Positions 51,912-62,335 of a DNA stretch of 64,000 nt are shown piece by piece. Below the pieces are notes generated by a model. It was not told where the DNA came from and made no database searches. It worked only from the letters and a program-made list of their open reading frames with translations. The stretch is from NCBI GenBank assembly GCA_903892995.1, contig CAITKP010000036.1, positions 1-64,000 of the forward strand. Direction: 5' to 3'. This DNA comes from an uncultured Campylobacterales bacterium. Lineage in GTDB: Bacteria > Campylobacterota > Campylobacteria > Campylobacterales > Sulfurimonadaceae. Within the stretch, counting starts at the first letter, position 1, and every line of letters starts with the position of its first letter. The translations under genes were made by a program, and so were the position numbers.

Positions 51912-54635
51912 CTATTTCAACTCGCCCCAAGTGTCTCCGATGTTTAAAGAAGCTTTGAGTGGAATTTTGAGTTCATAGATAGTTTCCATAATTGTTTGAA
52001 ATCTTTTTCCTAAATCTTGTGCAACATCTTCATCAACCTCAAATATCAATTCATCGTGAATTTGAAGGAGCATAGAAGCTTTGAGGTTTTCCTCTTTGAT
52101 TATCTTGTCTATTTTGTTCATCGAGAGCTTGATGAGATCCGCTGCACTTCCTTGAAACTTGGTATTGACACTCTCTCGCTCATAAGCTGCTTTTTGCATC
52201 GGAGTCGCTTTTGCATAGTCAAAATAGCGTCTGCGACGAAGCAAAGTCTCTACATAACCCTGCTCTTTTGACTCCTCAACAATGGTAGAAAAGTAGTTTT
52301 TGACACTTGAAAAATTCTCAAAATAGGTCGTGATGATCTCTTTTGCCTCTTTTGTGCTGATGCCCAAAGTGTCGGAGAGTTTTTTCTGTCCCATCCCATA
52401 CAAAAGCCCAAAATTTACGGTTTTTGCGATATTTCTCTTTGCTTGTGCATCCTCGCCAAAAAGCACAGTCGCTGTTGCTAAGTGGATATCTTCATCTTCA
52501 CAAAATGCTTTGACTAAAACCTCATCACCGCTAAAATGCGCAAGAAGTCTCAGCTCGATTTGAGAGTAATCGATGCCTATGAGTTTTTTTCCTTTTGGCG
52601 CAACAAAAGCTTTACGAATTTTAAGTCCCAAATCACTTCGTGCTGGGATATTTTGCAGGTTTGGATTTTTAGAGCTCAGTCGTCCTGTGGCTGTTCCTGT
52701 ATGTACAAACGAAGTATGCACGCGACTCTCAGAGCTCTCACGAGAGAGTTTTAAAAGCGGTTCTATATAGGTTGAAGAGAGCTTATGAACCTCGCGATAC
52801 TCTAAAATATACTTGATAACTTCATGCTCACCAAGAAGCGAAGTAAGGACATTTTCATCTGTTGAGTAACCCGTTTTTGTCTTTTTGCCCGCTGCAAGGC
52901 CAAGTGTTTCAAACAACACTGCTCCTAATTGTGAAGGAGAATTGAGATTAAACTCACACCCACTTAAAGTATAAATCTCTTTTGTAAGTTCTGCGAGTCT
53001 GATTTTCACCTCATCTAAAAAGGTCGATAAAAACTCTCCATCCACTCCTATCCCTTTTTGCTCCATTCGTAGCAACGTGCCAACAAAAGGAAACTCAACA
53101 TTCTTAGCTTCTTCTAAGAGATGTTCTGTGGCATTTAACTCAAATTTTTGCACAAGTAGATGATAAAGTTTAAACGTAATGAGCGAATCTTCTGCGGCGT
53201 ATTTACAAGCATCTTCTAGCTCTACTGAAGCAAAAGTCTCCCCTTTTTTGACCGTATCGCTAAAAGCGATCATTGTATGACCTAACATATTTAAAGCCAA
53301 ATGATCAAGAGAAAGTTTACTCTCAGGATTGAGCAACCATGCAAGAATCATGGAATCTGCGAAAATCTCTAAATCTTGATTTAAAAACTTTGTCACAAAA
53401 TGCAGATCAAACTTTAGGTTATGTCCAATAACTTTAGATGTAAAGATTTTTCGCAATGCCTCTTTAGCGCTCTCTTGATCTATTTGCTCAGGTACACCAA
53501 GATAGTTATGAGAGAGTGGCACATAATAAGCCTCGCTTTCATTAAAACAAAAACTAAATCCAACTAAGCTGTCATTATAAGGATCAAGCCCTGTTGTTTC
53601 TGTGTCAAAAGCGATTATATCCTTACATGTAAGGCTTGATAGAATCTCTTTTAAAGTATCTTTATCATTTACAAGAGTAGTTTTAAAATCCTCTATTTTT
53701 GGCACTTTAATAGTTTCAAAAACGATCTCTACGCCCTCTTTGGCAACTGGCGTTTTTTGTTCTTGTACGATCCCTTTTGCATGCAACATACGCAAAATCC
53801 CATTCATCTCATACTTAAGAAGTTCATCATAAATAGGTACAAAAGGATTTTCATAATGCATAATATGTGACTCAAAATCAAAATCTTCAAACACATCATT
53901 CTTTAGCGTTACAAGCTCTTTTGACATATACGCGTTTGCTCTGTTTTCAAGCAGTTTTTTTTGGACTCCTGCTGGTGTGACACTCTCTATGTTTTCATAT
54001 ATCCCATCTAAACTTCCATAAGTTTCTATCAGTTTTTGTGCTGTGACTTTGCCTATTCCTTTGACTCCAGGGACATTGTCAGCGCTATCTCCCAAAAGGG
54101 ATTGAAAGTCGATAAACTGCTTTGGAGTTACACCATATTTTTGCATACACTCCGCTTCATTTATGGTCTTTCTTTTAATGGCATCGACAAGTACCACTTT
54201 ATCATCATCGATAAGCTGATAGAGATCTTTATCGTGAGAAACGACTCTCACGTTGTAGCCCTGTTTTAGTGAGATTTTTGTCACAGTTGCTATCATATCA
54301 TCCGCTTCGTAGCCAACCATTCCAAGCGTTTTAAATCCCATCTTATCGATCCATTCAATGGCTATTGGAAGTTGTAGCGTGAGTTCATGTGGAGGCGCTG
54401 AGCGGTTTGCTTTATAATTTGCATCTATCTCATTTCTAAAAGTATCACCTTTAGAATCGATAGCAAAGACCAAATAATCACAACTATGCTCTTTTTGCAA
54501 AGTAGAGATAAAGTTTACAAAACCAGTTAAAAGTCCAGTAGGAAAGCCATCTTTGTTACTAAGATGCTGAGGAAGCGCATAAAAACTTCGAAAAAAGAAT
54601 CCAAAAGTGTCTATAATCGTTACAGTTTTTGCCAT
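51912..54635 (-). CDS. polA: DNA polymerase I
   Basis: 5' exonuclease, FDTETTGLDPYND 3'-5' exonuclease motif, GIDYSQIELRLLAHFSGD, QIHDELIFEV. Confidence 0.97.
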   Translation of the reverse strand: MAKTVTIIDTFGFFFRSFYALPQHLSNKDGFPTGLLTGFVNFISTLQKEHSCDYLVFAIDSKGDTFRNEIDANYKANRSAPPHELTLQLPIAIEWIDKMGFKTLGMVGYEADDMIATVTKISLKQGYNVRVVSHDKDLYQLIDDDKVVLVDAIKRKTINEAECMQKYGVTPKQFIDFQSLLGDSADNVPGVKGIGKVTAQKLIETYGSLDGIYENIESVTPAGVQKKLLENRANAYMSKELVTLKNDVFEDFDFESHIMHYENPFVPIYDELLKYEMNGILRMLHAKGIVQEQKTPVAKEGVEIVFETIKVPKIEDFKTTLVNDKDTLKEILSSLTCKDIIAFDTETTGLDPYNDSLVGFSFCFNESEAYYVPLSHNYLGVPEQIDQESAKEALRKIFTSKVIGHNLKFDLHFVTKFLNQDLEIFADSMILAWLLNPESKLSLDHLALNMLGHTMIAFSDTVKKGETFASVELEDACKYAAEDSLITFKLYHLLVQKFELNATEHLLEEAKNVEFPFVGTLLRMEQKGIGVDGEFLSTFLDEVKIRLAELTKEIYTLSGCEFNLNSPSQLGAVLFETLGLAAGKKTKTGYSTDENVLTSLLGEHEVIKYILEYREVHKLSSTYIEPLLKLSRESSESRVHTSFVHTGTATGRLSSKNPNLQNIPARSDLGLKIRKAFVAPKGKKLIGIDYSQIELRLLAHFSGDEVLVKAFCEDEDIHLATATVLFGEDAQAKRNIAKTVNFGLLYGMGQKKLSDTLGISTKEAKEIITTYFENFSSVKNYFSTIVEESKEQGYVETLLRRRRYFDYAKATPMQKAAYERESVNTKFQGSAADLIKLSMNKIDKIIKEENLKASMLLQIHDELIFEVDEDVAQDLGKRFQTIMETIYELKIPLKASLNIGDTWGELK

Positions 54636-54743
54636 AAAATCTCTTTGTAATATTTTGATGCAAGTATATCCAAGCCCTGATTTATCTATTTTGAATCACT
54701 TCAAGATAAAATGAGGCTCAACGAAATTTGAACTAAAAAATAT

Positions 54744-55319
54744 CTAGTGTTTGTCAACACTTATGATATCTCTACCAATAGGAAAAGAGAAATAGGCTAT
54801 TGTTGAGTCAAAGTTCATATCATATTGCAGAATTTTTGCTTGAACATGTTTATGCTTTACACCAAATGCGATTCCCTCAAAAAAGGTATATTCTAAAGCG
54901 CCATCATACTGCGCACCAGCACCATTAGATTTGCCTTGTGATGCGATGCCATATCCATATGCGGCTTTTATTTTTATAGGGAGATCTAGTTTTGTATCAA
55001 AGTTATACCCTGCTTTTGCGCTCAATCCTGCCGTATAGATCGTATATCCTGCATCAGCGCCACTTACTCCAGAAGCCGATGCATCAGCTGTCCAAGTATT
55101 TGCATCAAGCCCCATTCCAAACATCCAGCCAGAACCAGTTGTTTTCATCACATCTACATCAAAATAAAATCCGCTTGCTTGATTGGTATTTACATAGGGA
55201 GAATGAGTAATAGTATCCAAAGAGTATCCTAAGGCTACATCTGCGTAATGTTCATCTGCACCAAAAGCAAAAACTCCACTCACAACTGCTAGTGCTATAC
55301 ATATCTTTTTGATTCTCAT
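54744..55319 (-). CDS. Outer-membrane beta-barrel-like protein
   Basis: Signal peptide, alternating strands, last gene of the secretion operon-like block (overlaps next gene). Confidence 0.6.
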   Translation of the reverse strand: MRIKKICIALAVVSGVFAFGADEHYADVALGYSLDTITHSPYVNTNQASGFYFDVDVMKTTGSGWMFGMGLDANTWTADASASGVSGADAGYTIYTAGLSAKAGYNFDTKLDLPIKIKAAYGYGIASQGKSNGAGAQYDGALEYTFFEGIAFGVKHKHVQAKILQYDMNFDSTIAYFSFPIGRDIISVDKH

Positions 55320-57106
55320 TTTTTAAGCCCCTCTTTTTTTAAACTGTTTTCAATCTCTGTTATAACACTCTTCCATGAACCGCTCTTGCTTTGGCGAAAC
55401 AGCTTTAAGCTCTTATACCAAGGTGTTGACTCTCCCTCTTGCATCCATCTCCAGTCCGATGGACGCGGCACCATAACCCATGCCCTTTTGTTCATCGCAC
55501 CGCATAAATGCGCCACTGATGTATCTGTGGTAATAATAAGATCAAGAGAGTTGATGATACTCGCTGTAGTTGAAAAATCATTTAGATGTTCAGAGAGATC
55601 GACAATGCTATCTTCAAGGTTCAATGTTTTGATCTCTTTTGCATCCTCTCCAGCTTGAAGAGAGTACCAAGCAGATCCTTTGAGTTTGAAAAGAGATTTA
55701 AAATTTTCAAGTCCAAGATATTTATTTTTAAAATCTTTATTTGTTCTGCTGCTGCTGTAAACAAGACCAATTTTTAAAACATCTTTTTTCTCTTTTTTTA
55801 CTAAATCGCTCAAATGTTTTACATGTAAGTAAGGAAAGCTACTTGGTATATTTTGCAGAGTCGTTTGAAAAAGCAGTGCGCTAGAGAGAAGTGGAAGATG
55901 ATAATCATGAGAAACTATCTCCTCTTCTTCACTGTAAACGGCTTCTATATCTACAATCGTTTTAAAGAGTTCAACAAGTTCTGCACGTGTACGAATAATC
56001 ACTTTAGCACCCAAAGCGATAAAGTTTGTGGCATATCGAATAAACATGATATTGTCGCCAAAGCCCTGCTCATTTTGTAATATAATTCTCTTCCCCACTA
56101 AAGACTCACCTCTCCAGATAGGTGTTTTATAACGGTATAGCTTGCTGATAAGTTCATCCATACCTAAACGAAACTCATACTGTTTCCATCCAAGAGCATA
56201 ATTTCCCCGCATCAACTCAATGAGCGACATATCAAAGTTTGCATTAATATGTTCGGGATTGAGAGAGAGCGCTTTAGCATAAAATTTTTGGGCATTTTCA
56301 TACTCTTTTTTCTCTTTATACACAGCGCCAAGATTGCTATATGCATCTGCATAGGAAGGATTGAGCGCAATTGATCGCTCAAGATGTTTGATAGAACCTG
56401 CAAAATCATCCATATTGCGAAGTAAATTTCCAAGATTGTTATGAACTGCTGGATCATTTTCTTTGAGTTCTAAAACCTTTTCATATGCTGCTTTTGCTTT
56501 TTCATATTCGCCTAACTCTTTATAAGCAACACCGATATTATTATATGCGCTTGTACTATTTTTGTCTATTGCAATCGCAGCGAGGTAGGGATCTAGGGCT
56601 TGTTTATATGACTTAATTCCAACAAAAAGATTGCCTAAAGTCAGCTGCGCATCATACTTGTCTTTAAATAATGTAACACAGTTCAAAGCAAGATCAAAAG
56701 CTTTTTTATAATTTTTCATATCTTTGTAAAAATCTATCAATGTTATAAAATGGCGGAGCTCTTTTTGTGGGAGATTGATCGCTTTTAGGAGAAGTGATTC
56801 CATAGCGCTCACTCTATTTTGAAGCTTGTAAATATTGAAAAGATTTGTATAAAAAATCTGATGATTAGGTTCTAAACGGATACCCTCTTCAAAGATTTTT
56901 TCTGCTTGAAGAAAATCTCTCTTGCGTTTATATGCAACACCTAAATTGTTATAAAATTGTAAAAGTACTTTTTTTTCCCACTGCTTTATATCGCTGATCT
57001 GGATAGCTTTTTTATAACAGCTTATCGCTTCATCATTTTGTGAGTCTTTTAAAAAAAGATCCCCGCTTATAATAAGATGAGTGTATTCATTCTGCTCTAA
57101 ACTCAT
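55316..57106 (-). CDS. TPR protein with C-terminal glycosyltransferase (GT9/GT41-like) region
   Basis: Multiple TPRs (AYNNIGVAYKELGEYEKAKAAYEKVLEL...) then NEQGFGDNIMFIRYATNFIALGAKVIIRTRAELV...ITTDTSVAHLCGAMNKRAWVMVP. Confidence 0.85.
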   Translation of the reverse strand: MSLEQNEYTHLIISGDLFLKDSQNDEAISCYKKAIQISDIKQWEKKVLLQFYNNLGVAYKRKRDFLQAEKIFEEGIRLEPNHQIFYTNLFNIYKLQNRVSAMESLLLKAINLPQKELRHFITLIDFYKDMKNYKKAFDLALNCVTLFKDKYDAQLTLGNLFVGIKSYKQALDPYLAAIAIDKNSTSAYNNIGVAYKELGEYEKAKAAYEKVLELKENDPAVHNNLGNLLRNMDDFAGSIKHLERSIALNPSYADAYSNLGAVYKEKKEYENAQKFYAKALSLNPEHINANFDMSLIELMRGNYALGWKQYEFRLGMDELISKLYRYKTPIWRGESLVGKRIILQNEQGFGDNIMFIRYATNFIALGAKVIIRTRAELVELFKTIVDIEAVYSEEEEIVSHDYHLPLLSSALLFQTTLQNIPSSFPYLHVKHLSDLVKKEKKDVLKIGLVYSSSRTNKDFKNKYLGLENFKSLFKLKGSAWYSLQAGEDAKEIKTLNLEDSIVDLSEHLNDFSTTASIINSLDLIITTDTSVAHLCGAMNKRAWVMVPRPSDWRWMQEGESTPWYKSLKLFRQSKSGSWKSVITEIENSLKKEGLKK

Positions 57107-57369
57107 CTATTTTTTCCCTCATTAATCGTCTTAAAAGTATCGATTGATCCATCTTGTCTTTTATATATCTTCATTGGTGGTTTGTCTTTATTTTTTTGAT
57201 AACTCTTTTTTAGTGCTTTATCATAAGCTGCTTTATTATAAAAAAGTGCTTTCTCTCTAATATTTTTTTTAGGTTTTTTCTCTTCGTCATTTGCGCTTAC
57301 ATGTAAGCTCCATCCCATCACAATTCCACATAAAATGAACTTTAACATAAGAAACTCCTTGAAAATCAA
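57103..57369 (-). CDS. Small secreted lysine-rich protein, unknown
   Basis: 88 aa, signal peptide, 4-nt overlaps with neighbours. Confidence 0.55.
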   Translation of the reverse strand: MIFKEFLMLKFILCGIVMGWSLHVSANDEEKKPKKNIREKALFYNKAAYDKALKKSYQKNKDKPPMKIYKRQDGSIDTFKTINEGKNR

Positions 57370-59072
57370 TATCCAAAATACTCTAGCAACTTACCCTGTT
57401 TTGTCAAGAGATTAAAATAATCAATAATCCTTGTTTTCTCACTTTTAAGCTTTTCAAGTTCTGCTGTATTAACCTGTCTTTGCGCTTGCAACAAGATCAC
57501 TAAATCTTGGCTCGCAAGACGAAACCTTTCCCAATATGCATCCGTCATCTTTTGACTCTCAGATATTTCACTGCTGAGTGTTGTCAATGTTTTTGTGTTT
57601 GTTATGACTGAATTATAGAGCTTTTGAGAGTCCCATTTTGTCTGCTTTGTTGTGTACTCAAGATCATAAATATTATCTGTTGTCTCACTCATAATTCTGG
57701 CTGTTTTTGCTTGCGTTTTTCCACCTGTGTAGAGGTTATATGTTAGTGTTATCTGTCCTAAAAGATCGGAATTTCCTCCATCTAGCGGTTTAGATCCAAA
57801 ATCTTTTCTATATCTTCTTGTATCACTCAGCGTCAAATCTAAACTTGGCAAATCACTCGCTTTATTGATGAGAAGATCTTTTCTTTTTTCATCTATATGC
57901 GCTCTTATGATATTGAGATCAGTATTATTTGTTTTTATCTCATCAAAAATTTTCTCAAAATTATCTACTTTTATATCAAAGCCCTGCTCATATGGAGTGA
58001 GTTGATCCATCTTTTTGTCGATAAGAAATTCATAGTAATCTTTTGCGTTGTTATATGCCGATTCTGTGTTTGTCATCGCTGTTTTTGCATTTGAGACACT
58101 CGCTGAGATTGAGCTTTCATCACCATTTGTAGCAGCACCTAACTCACGCTTCTTTTTGACAATCTCATACACTTCTATCAGTTTGTCATAATTTCTTTTG
58201 TTTACTTCAACTGCAAGCTTTCCATACACAACGCTACAGTAAGCATCAATGAGTTTATTGATCTCCTCTTGCACTGTTCCTTTATATTTTTCTTCTTGCT
58301 CTTTTTTTACAATCTTATTTTTGTTGTACTGAGCCAAATGCTTACCAGAGGAGAAAAGGTTATACGATAAAACAGCCCCATATTCTCCTTGAGAATAATC
58401 CTGAACATCAAAACCATTATTTTTTCTTCGCATCGCATCTGCTGAAAGAGTCACTTGTGGTAAAAAATCACCTTGAGCTTCGCGAACCATTTGATCTGCT
58501 TGCTTGATTCTCTCTTTGGCCTGTTTTACTCTAAAATTTGATTCAATAGAGGTTTTTACAGCATCTTGAAGTGTGACAAAGTTTACTAATTTAGTATCAA
58601 TTTTTGAATTGTTGCTATCTGTAGCATTGCTATCTATTGTATTACTTAGCAATGGTACTGATACATCTGTTTTATTGGAGTCAACCAAAGACTCAGCCGA
58701 AGTGTTTAAATCAACTGAAACGTTAGAATCAATAAGCTTAAGAGCTTTTTCATCAAATTTAGCTTTGTATGTTTTAGTAATATATGCTTCACTATAAACT
58801 TTTTTCAACTCTTTTAAGCTTGCTTGTGATTTTTTATATGTTTCAAAACATCCGCATCTTACTATATAATCATTTCCCAAATTCATAAGTTTACAACCAG
58901 CTGGATAGCTTAAACTTGGCAAAACACTTAAGGCTTTCTCTTGTGTTATGTATTGAATTTGTACAGAATAACAGCTCTGATCATCTGCTGCAAAGGCAAA
59001 ATTTGGCACAATCCCAAGAAGTATCAACGTCATTAGATATTTTAAATTCATTCCAATTTCCTTATCTGACAT
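57366..59072 (-). CDS. TolC-family outer-membrane protein with N-terminal SPOR-like extension
   Basis: VTLSADAMRRKNNGFDVQDYSQGEYGAVLSYNLFSSGK, YNLYTGGKTQAK (TolC); N-terminal YSVQIQYI...YIVRCGCFETYKKSQASLKELK. Confidence 0.85.
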   Translation of the reverse strand: MSDKEIGMNLKYLMTLILLGIVPNFAFAADDQSCYSVQIQYITQEKALSVLPSLSYPAGCKLMNLGNDYIVRCGCFETYKKSQASLKELKKVYSEAYITKTYKAKFDEKALKLIDSNVSVDLNTSAESLVDSNKTDVSVPLLSNTIDSNATDSNNSKIDTKLVNFVTLQDAVKTSIESNFRVKQAKERIKQADQMVREAQGDFLPQVTLSADAMRRKNNGFDVQDYSQGEYGAVLSYNLFSSGKHLAQYNKNKIVKKEQEEKYKGTVQEEINKLIDAYCSVVYGKLAVEVNKRNYDKLIEVYEIVKKKRELGAATNGDESSISASVSNAKTAMTNTESAYNNAKDYYEFLIDKKMDQLTPYEQGFDIKVDNFEKIFDEIKTNNTDLNIIRAHIDEKRKDLLINKASDLPSLDLTLSDTRRYRKDFGSKPLDGGNSDLLGQITLTYNLYTGGKTQAKTARIMSETTDNIYDLEYTTKQTKWDSQKLYNSVITNTKTLTTLSSEISESQKMTDAYWERFRLASQDLVILLQAQRQVNTAELEKLKSEKTRIIDYFNLLTKQGKLLEYFGY

Positions 59073-59739
59073 CTACTTTTAAATATCCAAATTGATATTT
59101 TAGAGCGTTATCTTGTTTGTAGTTTATTTTTACTTTATTACTTAATTCAGGCACCTGTTGAAGAGCATTTTTTAGACTTAAAACTCTTCCCAATGAGACC
59201 TGTTTTGTTTGTGTCGAACTAATGATCGTTCGTGAATCTCCAACACTCAAATAAAAGTTCACATTTGGATTTGACTGCAATTTTTGTTTCATAAAATCAG
59301 CAACCTGTTGGATTACATCTTTATTTAAAAAATACTCATTATTTTTAAAAGAAACCAGCATCTCTTCAGGCTTAAAATCAGCCTGAGCGAACTTATCTGA
59401 TCTTTTGCTAAGAGTATTGCCGTTCTCTTCTCCACCTTGGACAGGAGTTGTGTTGTTAAGCTCTTTTGGTATGGATTGGGTAATTGGATTTTCAATCACA
59501 ACTCGCTTAATATCTTCATCTTTTTTCTTGATTTCTATTTTTGAGACTACGGGAAGAGGTTTTTCTTCAATTGTATTCACATCGCTTTTTGATCTATCTT
59601 TAGCATTAAACTGCATATAATAACCCACATTAACAAACATAATCAGTACAAAAAGAAGTAAAACCATAATAATCGATGCGAATAGATCCACATACGAAAT
59701 AAATGGATTCATCTCATCACTGCCACCGCCTCCAGCCAT
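59062..59739 (-). CDS. MotB/OmpA-like membrane protein
   Basis: Single TM with Asp (NPFISYVDLFASIIMVLLLFVLIMFV), C-terminal OmpA-like region. Confidence 0.7.
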   Translation of the reverse strand: MAGGGGSDEMNPFISYVDLFASIIMVLLLFVLIMFVNVGYYMQFNAKDRSKSDVNTIEEKPLPVVSKIEIKKKDEDIKRVVIENPITQSIPKELNNTTPVQGGEENGNTLSKRSDKFAQADFKPEEMLVSFKNNEYFLNKDVIQQVADFMKQKLQSNPNVNFYLSVGDSRTIISSTQTKQVSLGRVLSLKNALQQVPELSNKVKINYKQDNALKYQFGYLKVDVR

Positions 59740-59755
59740 ATCGTTCCTATCCTAA

Positions 59756-61270
59756 CTAATTTTTATCAAAAAATGAGGAGAAAAAACCCTTTTTCTCACT
59801 TTTGTGTTCTTGCTTATTGTGTTGATTTGACTCAAAATTTGATGCCATATGTTTTGTTGCTTCAAGATTTGAACTAAGAATATTTTGATTTGTTTGCAAT
59901 AAAACTTTCATATCATCAATCGATTTCAATAATTTAACAGATTCCGCATTGCTCATATTGCCAATCTCTCTTTGTACGCGAATTAGAGTACCGCTCTCCT
60001 CTTCTATAGAGCTTGAGAGTTCCTCAAGAGTACGCAACATCTCTAACTGATTTTCAATGATATCTTTGTTTGCTTGCTCAATTCTGATATCTAATTTTTC
60101 TATTTTACCTGTCTCTACATGTAAGGATTTATTGAGTTCACCCATGCTGTATATCGATTCATTATGCATAGTTTTTGATTCTTTTAGCGCTGTTTCATTT
60201 ACAGATAAAATATCTTGTAAAACATTTTCACTCTCTTGGAGTTTTACATTGGTTCTCTCTATCATTGCTTTATTCTCTTGCAGTATTGTTCCAATAGAGT
60301 TTTGAGAGGCTATAACAGAAGAGGAGAATGTCGCTGTTTGTAAAATAGTTTTTTCCTGTATCTCAAGCATAGATTTAAAGAAGCCTCTTTGTTCTTGCAT
60401 CGCTGATTCGATTGAAGAGAGTGAATTTGACATACGAGTAAAGTTTTCATTTGCCTTAGAAAAGTCATGCATCTCGTGTGTTAATACAGACATTTGCTCC
60501 AAGAACAGATCCATAAAACTTTTACGATGACCAACCAAATCTGAAGAGGAACCAAGATCAACACCCCCGCCAGAAACAGGTGCGATATCGATAATTCTAT
60601 TTTTTAGCCACTCTTCAATCCCACTGATAAGAGTATCTTGATATCTAAATAAAATATATCCGTTAAGCCCCAAAATAACGGCCGTTACAACACCAAAAAG
60701 TGAAGCCCCAAAACCAATCGCCATACCAGATAAAGGTGCGGCAAACTGTTGCATAATCTCTTTAATATCAACATCACCATTAAGACTTAGAATAATCTGT
60801 CCCATCTTATCGATTGACTCGACAAGACCAACGAAAGTTCCAAGTAGTCCTATGAGCATAGAGGTGTTGATGAAAAAGTTTATATAAGATTTTTGTTTTG
60901 TGAACTTATTTTCAAGCCACTCTATGATATTTCTTGATTCTTCCTCGGTAAAGAGCATCTCTTGCTGATTTTTACGATTTTCAAGCATATGGGCAATATT
61001 TGCAGGAAGGATTGCGTTAATACTTCGAATATAAAACTCATATCCAGTGCGTTTATAAGCTAAAGCGCCAAATGTTCCACCAAGCATCATAATATCAAAG
61101 CCACTAACAAACTGGTACAAAGTCCCAACTGCCAAAAATCCAACGATCGCCGTACTAAATACAACAGTCGCTAAAAAGAATGTACTCAGGAGTTCATAAT
61201 TTGCATAAATGACATATAAAATAAACAACCAAGTAATAAAATATGCTTTGTGTACTTTAATTCGCTTCAT
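59756..61270 (-). CDS. MotA/TolQ/ExbB-like proton-channel protein with long C-terminal helical tail
   Basis: TSMLIGLLGTFVGLVESIDKMG...APLSGMAIGFGASLFGVVTAVILGLNGYI. Confidence 0.85.
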   Translation of the reverse strand: MKRIKVHKAYFITWLFILYVIYANYELLSTFFLATVVFSTAIVGFLAVGTLYQFVSGFDIMMLGGTFGALAYKRTGYEFYIRSINAILPANIAHMLENRKNQQEMLFTEEESRNIIEWLENKFTKQKSYINFFINTSMLIGLLGTFVGLVESIDKMGQIILSLNGDVDIKEIMQQFAAPLSGMAIGFGASLFGVVTAVILGLNGYILFRYQDTLISGIEEWLKNRIIDIAPVSGGGVDLGSSSDLVGHRKSFMDLFLEQMSVLTHEMHDFSKANENFTRMSNSLSSIESAMQEQRGFFKSMLEIQEKTILQTATFSSSVIASQNSIGTILQENKAMIERTNVKLQESENVLQDILSVNETALKESKTMHNESIYSMGELNKSLHVETGKIEKLDIRIEQANKDIIENQLEMLRTLEELSSSIEEESGTLIRVQREIGNMSNAESVKLLKSIDDMKVLLQTNQNILSSNLEATKHMASNFESNQHNKQEHKSEKKGFFSSFFDKN

Positions 61271-61318
61271 ACTATTTACATTACCTTTTTATTTAATTTC
61301 AAATTGAGTTGCAATAGA

Positions 61319-62281
61319 TTAGATCATTAACACAAGTAATGAAACGACAAGCCCCATGGCTGCAATAGTGATCCCTGTACTGATACTATGTGTCATATTT
61401 GGCAAACCATTCTCTTTTAAAATATTCTCACTAATAAGAATCATCCCAATTCTTTTATTGTTAATATCAACGATCGGTTTTGCAAGAATAAAATTTTCAT
61501 CTGTAAGAATATATTTATTTTTGATAATTTCATCAAAATCTAAAGCGTCTATTTTTTCTAAAAAATCATCATCTGTGTTTGCTTGTACACTGATCTGTGA
61601 TTTACCCACTTTTTTATATCCAAACTGCTGAACATTTTGCATATTAAGAAAATCTTTGTCCAACAATACTTGAAATATTTGATCTTTTTGAGTGTATTCC
61701 TCTACGAGATAATCAATCGATTTTTTTGTTTCTAAAATTCCATTTTGAGTTGGAAAATAGGCAGCTAAATAGACTTTTCCATCTTGATATTCGATTGTAC
61801 TAGCAAATTGATTTGTAGTTATAGCTTGCTTGAGTCCCTTTAAATCATAAGGTGTCGGTGAAAGTGTCACATTATCCTCTGAAGAGCCTATTTTAACTCC
61901 ATTTTTATTGTAAAGATCAATAGCAATCATATTTTTATCAATAGTGTTGACTTGTGATGCGACTTTGCTTAGTCTCTCATTGATAGCTGTAGTATTTGCA
62001 CTATTCATAATCGCGACAAAATTTTGATCATCAAGAAGTGTAACGCCTAAAATACTGATCTTTTCAAATGTATTTGTAAGCCTTGTATCAATATCTTGAA
62101 AATAACTTATACTTGTTGCTGCATAAAGATTTTTTGCAGCGCGACTTGTCATTGTGTTGAGATATGAAAGCGTTCCTGCAATCCCAAGAAGTGAGACCAT
62201 CGTTAAAGTCGTAAACCATAAGCGTTTATTTTGTTTCAGCTTTTCTAACAAAGCTTGAAATTTTAAGATCATCCCAAACAT
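61319..62281 (-). CDS. Membrane protein with Cache-like periplasmic domain and no cytosolic output domain
   Basis: Two terminal TM segments flanking about 240 aa; IDLYNKNGVKIGSSEDN and KPIVDINNKRIGMILISENI. Confidence 0.6.
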   Translation of the reverse strand: MFGMILKFQALLEKLKQNKRLWFTTLTMVSLLGIAGTLSYLNTMTSRAAKNLYAATSISYFQDIDTRLTNTFEKISILGVTLLDDQNFVAIMNSANTTAINERLSKVASQVNTIDKNMIAIDLYNKNGVKIGSSEDNVTLSPTPYDLKGLKQAITTNQFASTIEYQDGKVYLAAYFPTQNGILETKKSIDYLVEEYTQKDQIFQVLLDKDFLNMQNVQQFGYKKVGKSQISVQANTDDDFLEKIDALDFDEIIKNKYILTDENFILAKPIVDINNKRIGMILISENILKENGLPNMTHSISTGITIAAMGLVVSLLVLMI

Positions 62282-62335
62282 AAAAGAACTCCATTTCTAT
62301 CATTTTTTGTTTTATTGTAACTTATTTAAGCTTTT

